Positions 11,028-24,470 of a stretch of 64,000 nt of DNA are shown piece by piece (position 1 is the first letter of the stretch; each line of letters begins with the position of its first letter). The DNA is from Rhizoctonia solani (Eukaryota; Basidiomycota; Agaricomycetes; Cantharellales; Ceratobasidiaceae): assembly GCF_016906535.1 (NCBI RefSeq), contig NC_057381.1, forward strand, positions 1,889,954 through 1,953,953, read 5' to 3'. Made by a program: the position numbers and the translations under genes. Under the pieces are notes generated by a model that made no database searches, had not been told where the DNA came from, and saw nothing but the letters and a program-made list of their open reading frames with translations.

Positions 11028-14000
11028 TTAGCTTTGCAGTCGTGAATCCTCATTTACTGGTTGCCTCAGTTTCTTGAATGTTAGTTTAGGATCGGAAAAA
11101 GACAACACCCTGATTTCGGAACAAGCCGTATGCTCCGGGTCCTCATCTTTGCTGCTTGAAAGCACTCCAATAGACTCGCGCTGGAATGTTTGACAAAGAA
11201 CTTGAAGGCAACTTTTGTGGTCGAACACTTGATTAAACCTATTTGTGTTCACTTAACCGACGCTTTGTTGAACATATTGCACTTTACCTTTGGATAGGTA
11301 ATTTGTATTTGGTCGCACCGTACTTATCTCGATCTCCGGCTATATGTATCAAAGATACCATAACAGGATCGGTGAAAACAATGGGCTGGCTTGAGTTAAC
11401 CAGAACTGTGTAGGTTACCGTCAGAATCTTCTCAGCCATGGCTACTCTTCGAAACCTACGGAAAGAAATGCACCAGCACCTATCATTTGAGTCAGCACCT
11501 CTTTTTAAAATCAAACTGGATATGAGTTACAATCTTTGAATGAACGTATAGACTATCTTTGAGTCAATGCGCAACATGTGTTTTCCAGCGAACCAATTAT
11601 CTATGAGTATTGGTAAGCAATTTTGCTCGTACGTATGAACGATACATACCACCCTTGTTGAATCTGAGCTCATCGGAAAGCCAGACAATAAAGCTTAATA
11701 AGTCGTGGACCAAAGTCGTGTCACGAGAAATTGTTGCAGGGTGATATAGTTTGACAAGTAATCTGGCCCAAGATAATGGTAGGATAAGACCGGAAAACCT
11801 ATCCCGATTGGTAGAGTTATTATGGATATGAAAAATCATGTCGCAAGTGACCAATTCAACCATATGAATTATTAGCGCTAAGTCTGTAGCTCCAAGTGAC
11901 ACTTTCATGGTAGCCCTTTGCAGCAGCAAACCAATGACATCACTATATGCTTAATTGCGAATCAATACTTACTCACCTAAGCGTAGTAATGGCATTTGTC
12001 AACCCGTTGAAGTCGCTCCAGTCAAAGAATGAAGATATGTAATCTCCCATTAGACGCTCGTTCAGGTCTAGATCGTCAAGCTGATTTCTGCACGTATGAC
12101 TTGAATTATTCAACCTTATGGGCCCTATGTTTCCTTCATATGCACTTTCCCTAAAGCACATAACCAAGCTATGACCGATCACCAGAGACGAAAATCCGGT
12201 ATTAAATGTTGCCTCTGGGCCAACGCTTGAAATGAATTTTTTGAGAAAAGTGACTAGATTATCCGTGGTCAAGCTGTGGTCGCACAACCAGGTTGGATCG
12301 AATTCCCGAATCAGGCCAGTACTGGAATAGATTGTATCGAATAGGCTTTGGATCCATAGCCGTGGAACGCTTGGCTGGGTCTTTTCGGGACCACAAATAC
12401 TAAGCAACACATCACAGATGGAGGAGATTGAAGACAAGCCAAGGAGGAGGATTTTAACTTTGTCTTGATGGCTAAGACATGAATACAATTCAGGAGAAGC
12501 CGGCTTTCTAGCAGCGCACGCGTTAGTAGCCAGGTCGGCAGCTTTGAACAAGCCAAGATCATTGAGGCTGTTATGCATTTGCCGTAACCGCCGTTCTAGA
12601 GGTATTCGTAGCCCATCTTTAATAAGTTTATCAATCCATCTGGCCGGGAATAATATGTCGCCGTTTGAATTTTGTTGAGTTGGAACTCGCTCCTTCTTAC
12701 TGAGCTCGTAAATGACGGACTCCTTAGAGACAATGAATTGACTATTGATAAGAAGATCTCGCCGGAATGGATTAAAGCCTAGTAACCTCTGAGCTGTGGG
12801 AAGTCGACTAGGCTCAGAGTCTTCGACGATAGTTATAATGAGTGAGTTATATGACATCCACCAGGCAAGGCGGTCTCGGATACGTCGCGGAGACGGATGA
12901 TTTTTAAGCCAACCCATGTCACTGACCGAAAGGTGAACGAGCATTGTTTTGTGGATTCGCTCCTCCGAATCAAACTGGTCCCACTGCTCAGATTCGATCC
13001 AAGCCCAATTTGGGTCATTAAACCTGTCAAGAAGCTTGTCGAATAGCGTAAACTAAATACATAGCTTCAGATTTGTTCCAAGTACAAGTGGCTGCTTCCC
13101 TGCTTACCTTTCTTCTCTGCTTGGGTAGGAGGGAGGATAAATGTGGAAACAATTTGCCAAGCATTATTCTCATGCAATTGATTGAGTTAGCAGACTTCTT
13201 GGACTCAAGCCCAAATACGGTCTCAGAGTAGCAAAATACTATTTTCGCCCCCTCTTCTAAGCTAGAGCTACGGTCGTATTCGCAAAAATCCTTGATAAAA
13301 TATTCAAGTGCATCGGTTAGCATTCGATCTTCCCGATGGATTTCTGCCAGCTCAGCAAAACGCTTGTGTTGATCAAGAAGAAATTTCAGTTGCGGGCGAA
13401 AGCTTTTTTGTCGTGCATAGCTCAGCTGTTCTTCAACATTGAATTTGAATAGGGGAGGTAACAACCTGTGAAGGTTGGGTTAGCCATCCAGCTCAGTTCC
13501 GCTCCAAATGTAGGGACATACTCATAGTTGCATTTACTAAAATAGTGCATTCGACAATAGTCCAGTAACTCTTGCTCGACGGCGCTTCCCAACTTGCTGC
13601 CGTGCGCCAGTAACAGCACCACCCCATCCCGGATTAGCTGTTGCCTGAAAAGAGTACGAATGGCTTGTTCGTGATACCCTGCTTTGATTAACATTTTCGC
13701 GGCTTCACGGACCTCGTGAGCAAGTTCCAAGCAAGTTGCTGAGTGGAATCTCAAGTGTCTAGCGCTTTGAATCTGTCCAGAGTTCTCTTCGTCCATTCCA
13801 CAGGCATCTAAAGCTCGAGAAGCCTGACAAAGCTTTGAACGACTTTCTCTCGAGTCTCCGCGAAGCATTTCGGCCTTAGCTCTAGACATTTGGTGATAAG
13901 CCATCGCGATCTGAGCTCTTGAGTTCTCTCCGCCTCGTTTTAGGCAAGCGGAAGCCAGCCTATACATTCCATTGGCAAAATATTCTTGGCCTTTTTCAAT

Positions 14001-17000
14001 CCATTCCTTTGGGCTAGATACTATTCATAGCAGGATGAACCTTTACTCATTTACAACGATACATGTGGCTTACCTGAGCCCCATCCCTCCGCTTCGAATA
14101 TTCGTTTAGTTGTGATTAGTCCTTGAGAGAGCCAAAATTTCTATTGCGAGTTAACAAATTCATCGTACATGGGTGCAATTGATATTATAAACCAAACTCA
14201 CCTGCATTGCTTCATTAACAGGGCCATGATCCCACATCCAACAGCGTTTCCGGGCCCGAGTAATTGCTACGTATAACAGCTTCAAGTCATTACATAAATA
14301 TACGGGAGGAACAGACTCCTTAGAGTTCCTATGGGCCTTGAGGGGACTACCATGAACGAAATCCCAAGCGTCCGGGGCCTCTGAGCTCGCGAAAAAATTG
14401 TATATTATAACATCGTCGAATTCTAGCCCTGGATAACCCCTTATAAGCCTTTGACAATGTCCAACAGAAACTATGAAACACCTTTGCAGTTGGTAATCGA
14501 TAAAATTGGGCATAGTTCAGCTAATGTCGGGCTTAATGTTTGGGCAACAGCTTCGGACCGAACAATGATGGCTTGCTGTGCACCAAATGAAGCATGGGAT
14601 CCGCTATGAGACCCGATGTGAGGCGCTGGAATATATCCTATGGCAACTTACATACCTTGATCCCAATAAAAATTGTTCAAAAGTACAAACTTCAGAGTCA
14701 GTGTCTATGAACGCAACTGGTGGTGGCCCTCTCCATCTTGAGGTTTCGGGATCCATATGGTCCAAAGAGTTTGGAAAGTGCTTGTAGAGTGCATCGACAA
14801 TTGAAGCCGCACAGTTTACAATCCCAGTATGACTTCGAAAATTTCCAGTGAGATTAAACCTAGTGAAATTTGCCATAGGCTTTGAGTCATACAGCTCCGT
14901 TGGAGCCCCCTTCAGGAGAGCCATTGAGCCTCACTGTACATATCAGAGAATACAAGCGTACCTCGCCAAACAAATAGGGGCCCAGATCCTTAATCCGGAA
15001 TGCACTCCCAGCAACAATTGTTTGAGCGGTATCACCGGCCCAGTACGTATTCTGCACACTTGTACATAACGATCCCAGTACTAATCACTCATAAGTAGCA
15101 GCTATATATATTACCTGGGCTCACTCACGGTGGATATCCATCATCAGATTGTCTTGAACTTCGTCTACATACCTGATTTTTCATATAAAATATAACATCA
15201 TCGTTGCAGCGATTGAATAGAAAGCATTTAGACTCACAAGAAGTCTACCAGGTGATTTGACGGATGTGCGTGCCATTCTTGAATGTTGTTGGCCTTATTG
15301 GCGATGAACTTTAGAAGAGGTCGGGTTCTGCATCATGAATGGTTATAAAACCCAGTTTCTTGAAGGAGCAACAAGAGTTACCTGTCAGCTGGATCTCTCT
15401 CGAATCTTTCTCCCTTAATTTTATTGTAATGTCCAAATAGATCGTATATTTGCGCTCTCAAACCCGGGTCTGTTCGGTTAAGTTTTTTCCGTGTTGGTGC
15501 TAGATACTCATCCCGACTGAGGAACCCATTAGGATCTTGTATTGATTTTGACGACCCCTTGATTACTCCCATAATTTCGGAGTATACGAAAGCAGGGTTA
15601 AGATTAAATTTGAGCATGTTCCTGAATTTCGGCCAATATTCCGACTCGAATACACTGCACAAAAATCAGCCTCTGTATGCCTTACAACTGGGGTATTCCT
15701 TTACTCAAGGTCAATGATATTGCTGCGAAGAATCGGCATTTTGCATTGCTTTTGCTCTTGTTCGTATTCAATCAAATCCGCCTCAAGCAGAGAACACAAC
15801 TGTACGAATATCACTCCAGTGGTATCCTTTTCTTCTACAGCTAAACTGCTTACTTTATCAAAGGAAATAAAAAGAGGAAAGTGTGAATCTTCAAGCAGAG
15901 AGAACCTAGGCGGGAGATCTTCTCGGAGATCAAGCTCATTATCGAATTCAATCAAGGCTGGGTCGGACCGTTGTTTATATTGTTCAGCCATGACAGCGAG
16001 TTCAGCTTCGGTCTTATTGGCAACGCTAGTTGATTCGATGAGACTAAGAAAGGTAGCCTTGATGTGCTTGGCCAGTACGCGTGAGCGAGTGACAACCATT
16101 TGACGAATTGTGGATGCTTGATCCTGTAGATGAATGGCACGCATCCTATAGACTAGAGCAGTTGTTTTTCCTAACTCTATATCAGATCATAGTAAATGCC
16201 TCCAAACTCATCGAATATGCATACCGGTGCCACTCCTTCCAACTACGATTGTGGCATTCTGATTGTGAACAATTGACTTTTCAAGGGGACTTAGAACAAT
16301 ATTCAAATTGGTTAAAATGCTGCTGGTACCGTCTTGGTTATCGCTAACACATTAACTCACTCCAGATTTATTGGAAGATTGACTTCCAGATTAGCACGAA
16401 CGGCTGGTTTTGTAGGATCTTCAGTGGGGCTTTATACTCTACAAAGAGAAGCTCACAGTTGTACAACGCCTTATTGACAGGAAAGTATCTTTCGAATCTG
16501 TGGCGGAAGAATTTTATTCCATTATATTTCTTTTTCAAACACTGAAGTATGATGGCGGTGATAAGCTTACCCAGAGTCGGTAGTAGCCTGAAAATCAAAA
16601 AGGTCGCATATTGTGGAAGATGAGCCAATGGACTTTAAAAAGAAATACTGGCGCAAGTACCTGGTCTTGACTTACAGACTTTCCGTCGTATTCGTCCAAT
16701 ATATTCATTGAATCGTGGGTGAATAACCTATCGTCGTGTGGATACTTGGCTGGCAAGTAAATGAACTGATTTGTTGCACTTTGTGGCAACCGGAAGTTGC
16801 ATCTGACATATTTGGCAGTGTCAGCAAATCAAGGTGATTTTTGTTTGAATTAGTGACAGATGGATCCTAACTTACCGGTCTCTGTATTCATCTCTATAGG
16901 ATCCTCGATAAAGAGATGACGAAATGCGAGCCCAATAGCCGTAGTCTATATGAGCTCGAGAAGCAATACAGAGAACCTTCAAGACTAAATGATCATAGCG

Positions 17001-17671
17001 ACCATTAGAAAATTAGCGGAAATTCCAAGGTAATCTGCATTACTTTGATGATCATACTGCGGGAGAGGACGTGACTCAACAATATTCCAGATTAGTAAGT
17101 CCAGAAACTCACTTTGAGAGAGCGATCTGGAACAATATCTACGCGGTATATAATCCTAAGATCACTGCTCATTCGCGCTCGGTAAATCGGGATAAGATTT
17201 GAAGTTCCAATGACAACATTATGATTTTCCCGCGTGAATTGGCCATCTCGAAGCTCACTAATTGTGCCAGTTTAGACTTAGTGGTATGCGCGAAATTAAA
17301 CACAACCACTGACTCGATTTTTGTTTCTATAATCTCGAAAACCCTTTGCTCTGCCTCCAGTTTCATGTATTGTTTATACGCTCGAGAGGCCATGAGGATC
17401 TCCCATTGGGAGGTACCCGGGGAGGGATTCATACTACTAGATTCAATGTAGAGATTCAATGGCTGGAGGTGGTGGGAGATGGCGGTTCCCTCGCTCCAGT
17501 GGCTACGGTTATGGCTTGTTTGCAACTGATCCGCCACCCAACAAGCATCCAATCACAGGGTAAGAACCTTGATTTCATTCGATTCGGCGTAACCTTGCAA
17601 TAAGCAAACACGTACACGCATTTAACTACAGCACCATACCAAATTTCAGACGCATAGCTCCAAGGATACAC
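11028..17671 (-). CDS. TRANK1-like protein with UvrD/SF1 helicase domain
   Basis: A large intron-rich minus-strand gene. Superfamily-1 helicase motifs appear in order: Walker A GRSGTGKTTALVYRM, spliced across an intron near 16150-16235; the linker block FWP-type with SEIMGVIKGS (15378-15662); motif II YVDEVQDN near 15160; motif III GDTAQTI near 15030; motif IV NFRSHTGIVNCAASIVDALY (14604-14924); and motifs V/VI GLEFDDVIIYNFF and LLYVAITRARKRCW (14160-14513). The C-terminal half (11028-13967) is helical and TPR-like (AYHQMSRAKAEMLRGDSRES). This order matches fungal and animal TRANK1-type UvrD-like ATPases, usually taken as RNA/DNA helicase-like proteins of poorly known role. All core motifs look intact. 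The N-terminal exon is uncertain: 17456-17671 (YPWSYASEIWYGAVVKC) appears coding but needs an intron or frame change before NPSPGTSQWEILMASRAYKQ near 17400. The end at 11028 is the last open exon. Confidence 0.78.
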
Positions 17672-18277
17672 GTGCGTGTGAACTTCATTATCTTATATGA
17701 CTCAGTTTTGAAGCGCTAAAAATACAATATATTAAAACCTTGATGATACAACGCTCGTGAGAGCAACCTTGAAAGTTGGGCCGTGCAAACTATCATTTTG
17801 AGGAATCTTCACATTTCTCGGGCTTGATCCTAATCCATTCAACCAATAATCATGCTTATAACATCCATGGTACGCCCGGATAACATGTAATAGGGCACTC
17901 CCAACCCTATGCGCTTGAATAGATTATCACAAATGCTGGGCAGAAAAATGAATGGGGGTTATTTAATTCTACACATGAAATGACGGATCACTAGTTGGGA
18001 ACAAGTATTTCAGCCCTACATGCACGTCCGCTATAACTCATTATTGCTATACAGAGGAGATATTCAACGTAGATTTTTGCTCTATCCGCCGGACCTTTGG
18101 ATTAAACCTTATAGCTGCCAGGCTACATGTAAGATGAACCAACTTTGTCAGGCACCTCATAATCTTGATTAATATCATATATAGAATCATAGATTATTAT
18201 TAGATGTCATAAAACCCCTTCCTCGGAGGCCATTCCTCCCAGTGAAACTACAACATTCCGGTCAAGCAACAACCCCT
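17672..18277. other. Intergenic interval
   Basis: About 600 bp between the helicase gene's 5' side and the LtrA gene's 3' end. It is AT-rich, with no coding exon or repeat that I can support. Confidence 0.5.
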
Positions 18278-20740
18278 TCACTGTGTCTTGACCTCCTTGA
18301 TCCCACTTTCTACCGATCCCGACTCGAGGTTCGAGTCTATGCGCGTTGCGTCCGGTCGATCTTCAGCAGAATGCTCCCTCGCGTCGATCACATCCTGTTC
18401 AGCCGCGCTCGGCTTCGCCAAAGGTTCTCCGCGGCGGAGCTTTCCGTATGTCTCTTCGACCACGAGGAACGATGTCAAACCGGCGCTTGTTCCGAGCAGG
18501 TTGAGCGGAGAAAGATCGGACAGGGGTAGGAGGATCATGACGATGCCAACAGCGACGCGGAAGCCAAGCTGAGTAAACTAATAACAGCCTTGATTTAGTA
18601 TTGCTTCTAAAAATAGGTTGAAGGTTGAAACTTACGCGACCGAGCCTTGATGTTCCCGTAGGGTCCAGCCCACGGTGGGTAGCGCCGATCAGAGCCATGG
18701 AAATTAAAGCGACCCCGAGTCCGCCTCCAAAGTACCATCGAATAGCCGAGGTGACCTCTTCAGTGTGTTGAGTCATCCGCGATGTGGCCGCAGACACGAG
18801 AATCAGAGAAGCGCACAGAGGGAAATGCAGGTTGGTGAAAGTGATCGAGGTGAACCCTAGAAGCATACGTATCAGTGATCAAGGTGAATATATACGCCAT
18901 GATCCAGACTCACAGTGTCGCCTCATTGCGTGCACAAATGTATGGCTGCACTCTGCGTCAAAATAGAGCCAGCAAAAGTTGAATGCGATGATAAGCCCGG
19001 AAACGGCGCTCCCATAGATACTGTCAATCAGAGTTAATTACGACCCTGAGCAAGATGAACAGTATGTCAATTACCTCTTGAATCCGATATCAGCCCTCGT
19101 CGCATGGTATACAACACTGAGAACGACTTCGCCAAGTACGATGACAACGAATGCGGCTGTTCGCTCGATGAAATGTTCGATATTGGTTGCTAAAGTTCCA
19201 TGAGCCACTTGCTCTGTGCATATAGTGGCTCACATACCAGGAATATAGGGTGCCAGCTGTTCACGGCTTTTCTCATACGCGCATGCATTGGACTGGAAAG
19301 AGTTCAGGAAGAGTTCATTCGCGGAGAGGACGTACTTGCCGTTGGGTCAATGCCTTTATGATGTGCCTCGAGATCTTCGTGTGTAAAACGACTTAGGATC
19401 TTCTTTGTCAACTTGTTATTAAGAACAATCGGAATCCCGACAAAGTAGCTACGAGTTCGAATTAGCATGAATGCCCATATCTGGATGGATATAAACTTAC
19501 CGAAGGAGATAATCGGTGCCCATACCCAGGCTGGCTAGAGTAATAATTGCTGCAGGCGAACGCACGACGAGTAACGGGAGGTACACAAAAAAGTTGAGCA
19601 TTTGATATGCAATCTGAAGCAAAAAGGACGACCGGAACATGGGCAACGCAATCGCATACCAACTATACACAGTTCGATCAAAATCATAAACAATGACACA
19701 CAAAGCAATACCTACTCACATCAAGAACGCGACTCGGCTAAACTTGGCGACCAAGAAGAATGCGGTGGCGGTCACGAGCGCTGGGTCCCGAGCGTAATGA
19801 GATGAGACGGCTTCGGCGGTGCTGGGCTCGTGACCAGCCTCAGCGAGTATGCTGCCCAGGGCCACGTGAACTGCTCCGGTGCTCGCCTCAGTTGATTCGT
19901 GTGCACCCAGCTGTATGGCGGATGCATTGGCGGTATAGCCTGAGGAATGCATTTGTTTCAGCGCGGGTCATCCTCCACCGGGGGCTCGTGACATACCGAC
20001 GAGCAGCGCCATCAACCATAGTACAGCAAGTCTTTGGAGAACCTACGCGAGGAGACGAGGTAAGTGGATATCGCGACACAGCAGCTTATTAAATACTAAC
20101 ATCATCAGTACCAGAAGCATTGACAAAATTGCGAAATCTAAAGTTTGACAAAAATAAGCGCCATTGACGATCGACAAGAAGCACAAAACTCACTCGCTCC
20201 AGAGAGACCAAGTTGGGCTAAATAAAATTCAGTTCTGGCCGTAATGTCCGAGCGACATCATACTCACTAGAATATCAACACGAATTTGGCGAGACCGGCG
20301 GCACTGGCATTTTCGGCGACAGCTTCGCTCAGCTGATGCGCAATGGCAACAAATACCAAGTCGAAGAAAAGTTCCAAACGAGATGGAACGCGTTCCGTAT
20401 GCTCGCGATGACTTGGTTTTGTCGGAATCAAGTCAGTACCAACAAAGTGATCTCCGAAGTGAGACGAGACAGAGACTCACATTTTGCCAAGATGGATCCA
20501 CTGTCTGACGACGGGGGGACGTATGAGGTTCTTGAAAGAGTAGTGGTGCGAGTGTTCGCTGTCATGGTCGTCGAACGACTTTCCGTGAAAGTGAACGTTC
20601 CCAGGTCCGAATTGATGTATTGTGCGGTGTGGCTGTTGTTCATGAATATGTTGGGCATAGCATCTCCACAGGTCAGTCACGTCACGTATCATCATAAATT
20701 CGTAGATACCGACCTTTTCGTGGTGAAAATGGTGAGCCAT
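18278..20740 (-). CDS. Low temperature requirement A (LtrA)-like membrane protein
   Basis: Multi-exon minus-strand gene, ATG at 20740-20738, TGA at 18278. After a His-rich N-terminus (MAHHFHHEKVG, HDSEHSHHYS) it has the LtrA signature ELFFDLVFVAIAHQL near 20290-20330, then several hydrophobic segments, including FIERTAAFVVIVLGEVVLSV (about 19100-19180) and a segment around SFLLQIAYQMLNFFVYLPLL (19540-19640). The last transmembrane unit contains RWYFGGGLGVALISMALIG (18690-18750). It ends in a hydrophilic tail (EDRPDATRIDSNLESGS). This is the domain order of the bacterial LtrA family found widely in fungi. It is an integral membrane protein without a defined substrate; the low-temperature phenotype comes from Listeria. 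It is transcribed divergently from the P450 gene. Confidence 0.82.
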
Positions 20741-21694
20741 AGTACTGGTCCTCCCGAGTAGATTTCTTCCGAGGGCTTGCTAGAAAGGTTTAATACCCGT
20801 AATACGCCAGAGATAAGATTTTGATATGTGGATATGTAGAGACCCTTTGAATCCTATTGCAGTGCCGTGCTGTATCAGACTCAGTCAAGGAGCGGTGGTG
20901 GTCGCGAAAAGAGTCGCCATTGGGTACCTTCATAATAAATAGACCGAATTGTTCTTGGCCTGTTTGCCACTGGTCTAAAACATGCGTCGAACGTGCAACT
21001 GAGATCAAAGAGCAGTATGGTCGATTGCTGAGACTGGAACTGTGCAGTCAACCCTTTGCTGACACATCTCGGCGCCTATACGCAACCTCCACCAAGCCAT
21101 GACCTCTCCCCGGTTCCTTTGGTCCGGCTTACCGCCCCGACGACGCCTATTAATATTTATATCTCGGCGGAATCAAAATAGGAACATCAATTGAGAGCGG
21201 AGCATGGGCCTCTCGGCTGCATCTGTGTAAATTTGGAATGCGAGCCTCTCGATGAGCATACTCAGCACGTCACCACCTCGGACTCAATCTGACCCACTTC
21301 TGTTTTTGCGGATATTGTCGGATTCATCTGCAGGTCGGTACTAAGCAAATTACGGGTAGCTTTGATCCGCGAGGCTTAGAGAAGAATTAAACGTGGTTAG
21401 GACGAGTAATCTGGCCCTGTAAGTATTAGTGTTTCTGACCCCTTCGGCCGGCGAATTGACTTGTTTCGTCCATCCTCGTTCTTCTACCCAGAATACCCGA
21501 CAATAATACTAGGCACACATCTGATCAAGATAACAAAGAAACAGGGTCCGCTTACTTGAATCGCGTCGTGCCAGCCCACTACAGGATTCGCGGACTTCTC
21601 AAGTGGGGGAGGGTTCCTGCAACCGAGCCAGTTTCGCACTATATCAGACGTCAATTCAATCCCACTCTTCATCACTCCCCCTCACTCTCCTCAA
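20741..21694. promoter_or_regulatory. Divergent intergenic region, LtrA / P450
   Basis: About 950 bp lie between two head-to-head start codons, so both promoters must sit here. It contains no supported ORF. A pyrimidine-rich stretch (CACTCCCCCTCACTCTCC) lies immediately before the P450 ATG, typical of fungal 5' leaders. Confidence 0.4.
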
Positions 21695-23913
21695 ATGCTA
21701 TCCAATGCCGGTCTTCAGGTCGCTGTCCTCACCTCCCTGTGTGGCGCTGCCCTCTATGTACAACACCAAAAACGAAAACAGGCTCGACTTCCTCTTCCTC
21801 CTTCGGTCAAGTCCGATCCTATCATTGGGCACCTCAGATATCTGCCTTCCGATGACGAGCCAAGAGCATACCGGGATTGGGGCAAAGAGCTCGATAGTGA
21901 GTGGTGGAATGAATTCACTCTTACTTTGCAACTCACGTTTTTTTCAAGGTGACATTATCTCCATGACCGTTCTCGGACAGACGATCGTGGTCATAAACTC
22001 ACTCGATACCGCGACTGAACTACTGGGCAAGCGCTCTTCGATCTATTCAGATCGACCGGAGCTACCCATGCTGAATGATGAAAAACTGTATGTCCGCCAC
22101 GATACACTCTCCAAAAGATCTACGCCTCATGTGTGATGTGATCAAGCGTTGGTTGGGGCAACAACACCGGGAACATTCGGTACGGCGACAACTGGCGAAT
22201 GCAACGACGCCTAACGCATGCCGTGCTGCACAAGAAGGCGAGCGAGGATCTGTGGCCGGGAATGGTCAAGCAAACGAGGCTGGCGTTGCAACGGTTGTTG
22301 GACAATCCTGATAATTTTACGGAAGAGTTCCGCCGGTAGGTTGCCTCCGTATCATAACGTAACGCCTACTAAATACGGGTGTCTTCAGAATGTCGGGTTC
22401 GACGCTGTTGTCCTCAGTATACGGCTACGAGGTGTCGTCATATGATGACGGACTAGTCAAGGTCGTGGAAAATGCCGTGCATCGTATTAGCGAAGCCGCC
22501 CTGTCCGGAAGTGAGTTTGCATGACGTCCGGGCTGAACGAGGGCTAACATCTTATGTTTAGACTTTTATGTCAACACGATTGTCTGGATGAAGTACATAC
22601 CCGCGTGGATGCCTGGTGCTGCATGGAAGCGTACAGCGAACGCTTGGCGAAGAGATGTCCAGGAGATGGTGAACGTTCCGTACAGCTGGGCCAAGGATCA
22701 AATCGTATGCTGACCTGATTTGATCGGCGCTCTATATTTACTGATGGCTCGTTTTGGCAGTCCAAGGGTATCGCTCCCCATTCAATCCTCAGGCAGATGC
22801 TGGGTCTGTCGAAGGATGGGGATTCCCATTCCGAAGAGGCACGGCAGCAACTAGAGGAGCGTATTCGGTGGGCGACGGCCACGTTATTTGCAGGTGAGTA
22901 GACCAGTTTGGCAAGTGATTGTTGGCTGACGAGGTGTCTACTGTCATTAGCTGGAACTGATACAGTATGTCGTTTCATGAATGAGCACTGTCAGTGGATT
23001 AATCCAGGTTGAATAGTCCGTTGCTACCGTAATCGTATTCGTTCTCGCCATGGTTCTTCACCCAGAGGTGCAAGCCAAGGCACAGGCGGAAATTGACACG
23101 GTCCTTGGAGGCAGTCGTCTACCCGAAATGACCGATCGAGAGTCCTTGCCGTACGTGTGCTGCATAGTAAAAGAAGTGCTACGATGGTGGCCGGCATTTC
23201 CCCTAGGTGAGTTAGATCCGCACTCGATCGACAGACGTCATACTAAGTCCGGCGCGGTAGGTGTTCCCCACGCTAGCACTCAGGACGACGTATATCGAGG
23301 ATACTTTATTCCCAAGGGGTCAACTGTGTAAGTGTGCTCCGTACGAGTCGGTGATTATTGGCTGATATAGTCTCGTTCTGGAAGCATCGGAAACACATGG
23401 TGAATGATATCCCTATACTTGCCGCGCCGTGCCGCTAACTGAATTTACTAGGGCGATATGCAATGACCCAAATCTGTACCCGAACCCTGAACGATTCTAC
23501 CCCGACCGGTTCCTGGATCCTTCCGTACCCAACGCACCAGGCTTTGGCTATGGACGGAGGTAAGCCGGCTCGTGGTTCCCTTATTTATAACGTAACCGTT
23601 AATCTTGGGGAACCTTGTCTAGGAGTTGCCCAGGGGTTCATTTCGCCGAATCAACACTATTCATCACTATGTGCACTCTGCTTACGGTATTCGATATCTC
23701 CCCCGCGCTCGACGAGAATGGGAACCTGGTGCTACCCAAGGTGGAAAAGGGTCCCAACTTGATGATTAGGTAAGGTCGTTTGAAAGAGAAATTGGACTTG
23801 TCGTCTAATGGTTGCTTTTGTTGGGATGCAGTTATCCACAACCATTCAAGTGCAGGATCGCGCCTCGTTCAGAAAAGCACGAAGCTTTGTTGCGGCAGTG
23901 GGTAGATATGTGA
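21695..23913 (+). CDS. Cytochrome P450 monooxygenase
   Basis: Complete fungal microsomal P450, ATG at 21695, TGA at 23911-23913, about ten exons. An N-terminal anchor (VAVLTSLCGAALYV) is followed by the proline hinge LPLPPSVKSDPIIGHLRYLP. The substrate-binding half includes GDNWRMQRRLTHAVL. The I-helix carries AGTDT, split by an intron near 22960. The K-helix EVLRWW supplies ExxR (about 23180). The PERF-region reads NPERFYPDRFLDP, and the heme loop FGYGRRSCPGVHFA, with the axial Cys, is spliced across an intron at 23562-23622. All catalytic motifs are intact. This architecture fits the large CYP sets of Agaricomycetes (CYP5xxx clans). Substrate and subfamily cannot be told from the sequence. 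The only near neighbour is the divergent LtrA gene, so there is no sign of a metabolite cluster. Confidence 0.9.
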
Positions 23914-24470
23914 TGGGTTGATTTTTCTGTTGGTATCAGGGGCTATGTAAATTGGTTTCGCGTGCGTTATGCTAATAATAATAATGGGTATACTCCAAGA
24001 ACTTTCTACGCAAAGTCGGCGGACAATGCTTCCTTTTTCTGATCCTATTTCAGGGACAAATCGTCACCTTGACACAACTCGAGGGTGACCTAATTCACAT
24101 TCAAAGGGTATGCTCTGGTGTTTTATGCTCGTGGTACTTCAACGACCACTAGGTGAGATGGTGCTGAGCACACGACGCATATCGCCCGCCCATTAGTCCC
24201 GTACTATAGTGGATTTGGCCAACAGAATTCTGAAAGTGACTTTTATTCGCCCGCTTCAGATCCGATTTCTCTTAATTAGATTATATCCTTTTATTTTGCT
24301 CCGATGCAAGCGCTATTTTAAATCCACATAGCTCTTCTTGTACTATTGTGGGTTGGTGCAAAAGGGCATAAAAATGGCGTAAATGTGGCACATACTCGCG
24401 AGCAGGATGAGAATCCGCAAATACACGCAAAGTGGGTCGTAGGAGGTCCAGAGTGCTCCGGAACTGACAG
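23914..24470. other. Intergenic interval
   Basis: About 550 bp between the P450 stop and the first recognisable exon of the NACHT gene. It must hold the missing 5' exon of that gene, but no in-frame ATG with a good splice donor stands out. Confidence 0.4.

Noticed and set aside
15714..16103. 129-aa plus-strand ORF
   Set aside because: Antisense shadow of a helicase exon (SHFPLFISFDKV on the minus strand).
20336..20761. 141-aa plus-strand ORF
   Set aside because: Antisense to the His-rich N-terminal exon of the LtrA-like gene, which has clear family motifs on the minus strand.
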